DNA from: Candidatus Methanofastidiosum methylothiophilum
GTDB lineage: Archaea; Methanobacteriota_B; Thermococci; Methanofastidiosales; Methanofastidiosaceae
NCBI GenBank assembly: GCA_001587675.1
Contig: LNGD01000059.1
Span: 1-9,440, forward strand
DNA: 9,440 bases
Reading direction: 5' to 3'
Positions within the stretch are counted from its first letter, which is position 1; each line of letters opens with the position of its first letter. Below are positions 7,298 to 9,440 of this stretch, piece after piece. The notes below the pieces were generated by a model. The model was given only the letters and a program-made list of their open reading frames with translations. It did no database searches and was not told where the DNA came from. Position numbers and translations under genes: made by a program.

Positions 7298-7978
7298 GTG
7301 TTAGAATTGGCTGTGGTCTATGATAACGATCAGGAAAGAGATGACCTAACTCCTTCATGGGGTTTTTCTTCCTTCATTAAAACACCGGAAAGATCGATAT
7401 TATTTGATACAGGTGCAGACTCTGCAATACTTCTGGATAATATGGACAAAATGGGGTTAGATCCCAAGGAGATTCAAGCAATAATCATCTCCCACACCCA
7501 CAGTGACCATGCTGGAGGTCTGAGGGAACTGTTAAGGATCAATTCCAGTGCCAGTGTATATGTGCCAAATTTGGGATTTAAAAGGAAATTAGAAAATAAT
7601 AAAAACAGGGTGTTCCAGATCAAAGATTATAAGGAAATTTATCCTGGGATATCAATTATAAACCATAACAATACTCAAGCACTGGTTTTTGATGTAGAAA
7701 ATGATATGTTCATGGCCGTGTCTCGTATACCTACAAAAGCCATTGAGATGATGAAAAAAGCCAAAGAATTGACGGGAAAAGATATTCATTTCCTCTTGGG
7801 TGGGTTTTGCCTTCACGACCCCTCGGAAATTGAAAGGATAATAAATCCTTTGGAGAAATTTGGAGTCAGGAAAATTGTAATCTGCCATTGTTGTGGGGAA
7901 ATGGATGAAAAGATTCTGAAGGAAAAATTTGGAGAAAATTGTATTAAAGCAGGAGTTGGAAGTGTTATAAAATTTTAA
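7298..7978 (+). CDS. Metallo-beta-lactamase-fold protein (COG1237-like) with altered metal ligands
   Basis: A 226-residue MBL-fold protein. The start is GTG 7298, with a full GGTGA SD at 7287-7291 and a 6-nt spacer. The layout matches the archaeal/bacterial COG1237 group, often annotated as dihydropterin/RFAP-type synthase: VVYDND at 6-11, LFDTGA at 35-40, the metal motif HTHSDHAGG at 66-74, a KAKELTGKDI stretch, LLGGF at 166-170 and an HCCG near 197. Two expected ligands look missing. The family's GCSH loop is replaced by AVSRIPTK (140-147), which has no His, and GGFHL is GGFCLHD (168-174), with Cys at the His position and a His two residues later. It is also shorter than the usual 250 or more residues. 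It may use an unusual metal site or be catalytically weakened. The specific substrate cannot be assigned. It sits between the decayed and the third intact membrane paralog. Confidence 0.8.
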   Translation: MLELAVVYDNDQERDDLTPSWGFSSFIKTPERSILFDTGADSAILLDNMDKMGLDPKEIQAIIISHTHSDHAGGLRELLRINSSASVYVPNLGFKRKLENNKNRVFQIKDYKEIYPGISIINHNNTQALVFDVENDMFMAVSRIPTKAIEMMKKAKELTGKDIHFLLGGFCLHDPSEIERIINPLEKFGVRKIVICHCCGEMDEKILKEKFGENCIKAGVGSVIKF

Positions 7979-7981
7979 GCG

Positions 7982-8070
7982 TTGATCAAAGCTGAATTTC
8001 TGAGCATCACATATCATATCTGGCTGTGGGGCCTCATTGTTAGTTACTCTTACAATAAATCATTGATCAA
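7982..8070. promoter_or_regulatory. Intergenic region bounded by two TTGATCAA palindromes
   Basis: The gap after the MBL gene has the 8-bp palindrome TTGATCAA at 7982-7989 and again at 8063-8070, the second only 4 nt before the GGAG SD of the next gene. Two identical 8-mers in about 90 bp upstream of one gene suggest paired regulator sites. I see no strong TATA box between them; CATATCATAT near 8012 is a weak candidate. Confidence 0.3.
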
Positions 8071-8108
8071 TAAAGGAGTATATATGGTTGTTGGAAGCTA
8101 ATTTCGAG

Positions 8109-8672
8109 ATGGAGAAGTTTATTAGGGGTTTGTGTCATTATATTTCTGAGGTTGATAGAAAAAGACCTTACAAGAAAGGAATTATCCCTAAATTATATTT
8201 TGCCCCGAATGAACGTAATTATTTTGTAAAAAATAATCCCAGACTTTATAAAAAGACTCGAAAGGATTTGAATCCTTTTTTCAAAAGAGTAACTAAATTG
8301 GATTCTGTGGATAATATGATTTTCGTTATTATATGTGTTCTGTTTTTATTAGTGACAGTAGGAGGAGTTGTTCTGTATTTAGAATACGAGTCCATACTAT
8401 TTATCATAGCTATTCTTATTGTTGACATAATTTGCTTTTTTTCATTGTTTACTATTTCAATGAATAGACGTTTGCAAATAGCGGGAGAGATCTATGATCA
8501 CGACATAAAGAAAGTTGTTCAGGAACTTTTAGATTATGGAAAGGAGCTATTTAAAGAAAAAGAATTAAATCCTAAATATTTCCCTATTGAATTAAAGCAT
8601 GAAGATTATGAAGGCGTGATCTATGAAAGTGACGGAAAAAATTACAATGGTTATGTGATATTAGATGAATGA
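8109..8672 (+). CDS. Paralogous small membrane protein C (two predicted spans)
   Basis: A 187-residue third intact member of the family at 5426 and 6191. I prefer ATG 8109 because MEKFIRGL...ISEVDRKR aligns with the paralog starts MKKDIVHS...IELMDRYR. The in-frame TTGs at 8088 and 8091 are alternatives and lie 9-12 nt after a GGAG at 8075-8078. Membrane spans lie at about 70-91 and 96-117. The family motif is at 135-170 (KKVVQELLDYGKELF, then LNPKYFPIELKHEDYEGV), and the end is YNGYVILDE. The soluble N-terminal part (20-65) is Lys/Arg-rich and differs from its paralogs. It is separated from them by the remnant and the MBL gene, so it is either a separate transcription unit or the far end of the same operon. 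Function unknown. Confidence 0.72.
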   Translation: MEKFIRGLCHYISEVDRKRPYKKGIIPKLYFAPNERNYFVKNNPRLYKKTRKDLNPFFKRVTKLDSVDNMIFVIICVLFLLVTVGGVVLYLEYESILFIIAILIVDIICFFSLFTISMNRRLQIAGEIYDHDIKKVVQELLDYGKELFKEKELNPKYFPIELKHEDYEGVIYESDGKNYNGYVILDE

Positions 8673-8775
8673 AAATTCTCATAAAATCATTATTCTTCTT
8701 TCTGGTGTTTTTTATGCCTCAGTAATCGTGCTAATTTTCCTTTTTTCAGTTATAAATATTATTATTTCCCGTTGA
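8665..8775 (+). CDS. Small single-span membrane protein, 36 residues, overlapping gene C
   Basis: The ATG at 8665 begins MNENSHKIIILLSG and continues as an almost unbroken hydrophobic stretch (residues 8-34) ending in SR before TGA 8773-8775. It overlaps the last 8 nt of gene C in another frame. GTGAT at 8655-8659, an archaeal SD core, lies 5 nt upstream of its ATG, which together with the overlap argues for coupled translation. A short polar N-terminus followed by one span fits a small membrane protein. It could instead be the first span of a gene truncated by the nearby insertion sequence. Short AT-rich frames often encode hydrophobic residues by chance, so confidence is limited. Confidence 0.4.
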   Translation: MNENSHKIIILLSGVFYASVIVLIFLFSVINIIISR

Positions 8776-8814
8776 AGTCGGTGTTTGATCAGGTATTGAT
8801 CCTGTTTATCTGTG

Positions 8815-8860
8815 GGTATCATGTTTTTAGTTTCCTTAGGCATGATACCATATTTTTTAG
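8815..8860 (+). terminator. Hairpin followed by a T-run, candidate terminator
   Basis: GGTATCATG (8815-8823) and CATGATACC (8841-8849) form a perfect 9-bp inverted repeat with a 17-nt loop, followed directly by an AT-rich stretch containing TTTTTT. This could end the plus-strand transcript of gene C and the small ORF, or shield them from the IS. The palindromic arms could alternatively be a protein-binding site. Confidence 0.4.
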
Positions 8861-8876
8861 TATCAAGAGAAATTTG

Positions 8877-9440
8877 GCTCTGTCAAAAACTTGGGGGTTA
8901 AGTGTCAAAAACCTTTTTCTGGTTTAGAATTTCTTTTCTGATGTTTATTCGTGACATTGCGCCTTTTTTAATCTTCATTATTCTTTTAATACTTTTAGGA
9001 AATGTTATCTGGAATTGGTTTTCCAATTTATTTGAAGTTCGTTCGATATTTTCATCTAAAAGGTACGAAAAGCATGTTTTGAAGTAAGGCATTAACGAAT
9101 CCATGATAATTGATTGAATAACCTTTGAATAATCTTTTATTTGATTTAATATTTCATCCATTCTGGTTCTAGCTTCTTTAAATGATTTACTGTTAAATAA
9201 ACTGAATATTTCTAGTTTTTCTTGCCTTATATTATCTAATTCCTCATCAGACAGTTCATTATCTCGTATGTATTCTTGGATTTTCTTGTTTATGTTTTTA
9301 AACACGTGGAATAAACACCATTGATGTTTAAACTCTAATCCTTCAATTACGGGTTTGTATTCTTCTTTTAAATCGCTTGTTATTGCTATTTTCTTTTGAT
9401 TTCTGGTGGATTCCTCTAAAAACTTTTGTATGTTCGTGGA
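8877..9440 (-). mobile_element. Insertion sequence, left end (continues beyond window)
   Basis: The element carries the C-terminal part of a transposase and an end that begins around 8875-8877 with GGCTCTGTCAAAAACTTGG. The decamer TGTCAAAAAC occurs at 8881-8890 and 8903-8912, 22 bp apart, overlapping the 3' end of the transposase gene as expected for terminal transposase-binding sites. The other end, and therefore the inverted repeat match and target duplication, lie outside the window, so the exact boundary is approximate. Confidence 0.65.
8898..9440 (-). CDS. DDE-type transposase, C-terminal fragment
   Basis: The last 180 codons of a transposase read on the minus strand; the gene enters from the right edge. 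A catalytic Asp lies in IAITSDLKEEY, followed by HQWCLFHVFKNI, which has the C-x-x-H pattern seen between the second Asp and the Glu in IS256/MULE-like enzymes. The likely catalytic Glu is in SNKLENQFQ, then FPKSIKRIMK and a basic tail ending KKVFDT. The first Asp must lie beyond the window. The open frame has no internal stop, so there is no sign of decay in the visible part. A shorter start at the GTG of 9305 is an artefact of the edge, because the frame continues upstream. I cannot assign the IS family firmly. Confidence 0.75.
   Translation of the reverse strand, partial: STNIQKFLEESTRNQKKIAITSDLKEEYKPVIEGLEFKHQWCLFHVFKNINKKIQEYIRDNELSDEELDNIRQEKLEIFSLFNSKSFKEARTRMDEILNQIKDYSKVIQSIIMDSLMPYFKTCFSYLLDENIERTSNKLENQFQITFPKSIKRIMKIKKGAMSRINIRKEILNQKKVFDT

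Noticed and set aside
7652..8017. Minus-strand 121-residue ORF opposite the MBL gene
   Set aside because: The sense strand carries a clear MBL-fold protein with an SD; this frame shows no family features.
8700..8927. Open plus-strand frame reading through PLKSVFDQVLILFICGYHVF into the IS end
   Set aside because: It has no start codon, crosses the IS boundary and resembles no family; it is likely a chance open frame in T-rich DNA.
8902..9087. Plus-strand 61-residue hydrophobic ORF beginning MSKTFFWF
   Set aside because: It lies wholly antisense to the transposase coding frame, which has clear family motifs; the hydrophobicity is the complement of Lys/Glu-rich codons.
1..9440. CRISPR array, tRNA or rRNA genes
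   Set aside because: No regularly spaced direct repeats of CRISPR length and no recognisable tRNA or rRNA sequence were seen on either strand by eye.

Overview
The window looks like a chromosomal accessory region from a low-GC methanogenic archaeon, most likely of the Methanobacteriales. The reasons are AT-rich intergenic DNA with TATA-box promoters, GGTGA-type Shine-Dalgarno (SD) sites, the start of a pyruvate carboxylase subunit A-like biotin carboxylase, an archaeal METTL5-type RNA methylase, and a very large secreted protein combining C39-like and transglutaminase-like modules. The genus is an inference from protein style; no database search was possible.

Layout. Positions 1-135 (minus strand) hold the first 45 codons of a biotin carboxylase/pyruvate carboxylase A subunit. 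It diverges, across about 300 bp of AT-rich promoter DNA, from a METTL5-family rRNA adenine methylase (441-1070, plus). A 208-bp gap then contains a good TATA box and an apparent leaderless 20-codon leader ORF (1211-1273). Its stop codon lies inside the SD sequence of a 1378-residue exported protein (1279-5415). That protein has a signal peptide, an S/T/N-rich stalk, half of a C39-peptidase-like domain, a long helical/coiled-coil region, a transglutaminase-like core whose nucleophilic Cys is replaced by Asp, a beta-rich region ending in a GAYIISGG motif, and a C-terminal block of hydrophobic helices.

Directly downstream and on the same strand are two adjacent paralogous small membrane proteins (5426-6181 and 6191-6859), a frameshifted remnant that appears to be a further paralog (6874-7296), a metallo-beta-lactamase-fold protein with altered metal ligands (7298-7978), and a third intact paralog (8109-8672). 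An overlapping 36-codon single-span membrane ORF follows (8665-8775). The paralogs share an N-terminal segment of the M-x-K-D-I type, two central membrane spans and a C-terminal cytosolic-looking motif around L-x-P-x-x-Y-P-x-x-L-x-F-x-D-Y-x-G. The right edge (about 8877 to 9440) is the left end of an insertion sequence carrying the C-terminal half of a DDE transposase on the minus strand.

Interpretation. Positions 1279-8775 look like one accessory locus: a giant surface pseudo-enzyme followed by a duplicating, diverging and partly decaying family of small membrane partners, bounded by an IS element. This arrangement resembles polymorphic effector/immunity loci, where a variable C-terminal module sits next to an array of immunity-like genes. 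That reading is a hypothesis. A cell-envelope assembly or adhesion complex with duplicated membrane anchors is an equally allowed alternative.
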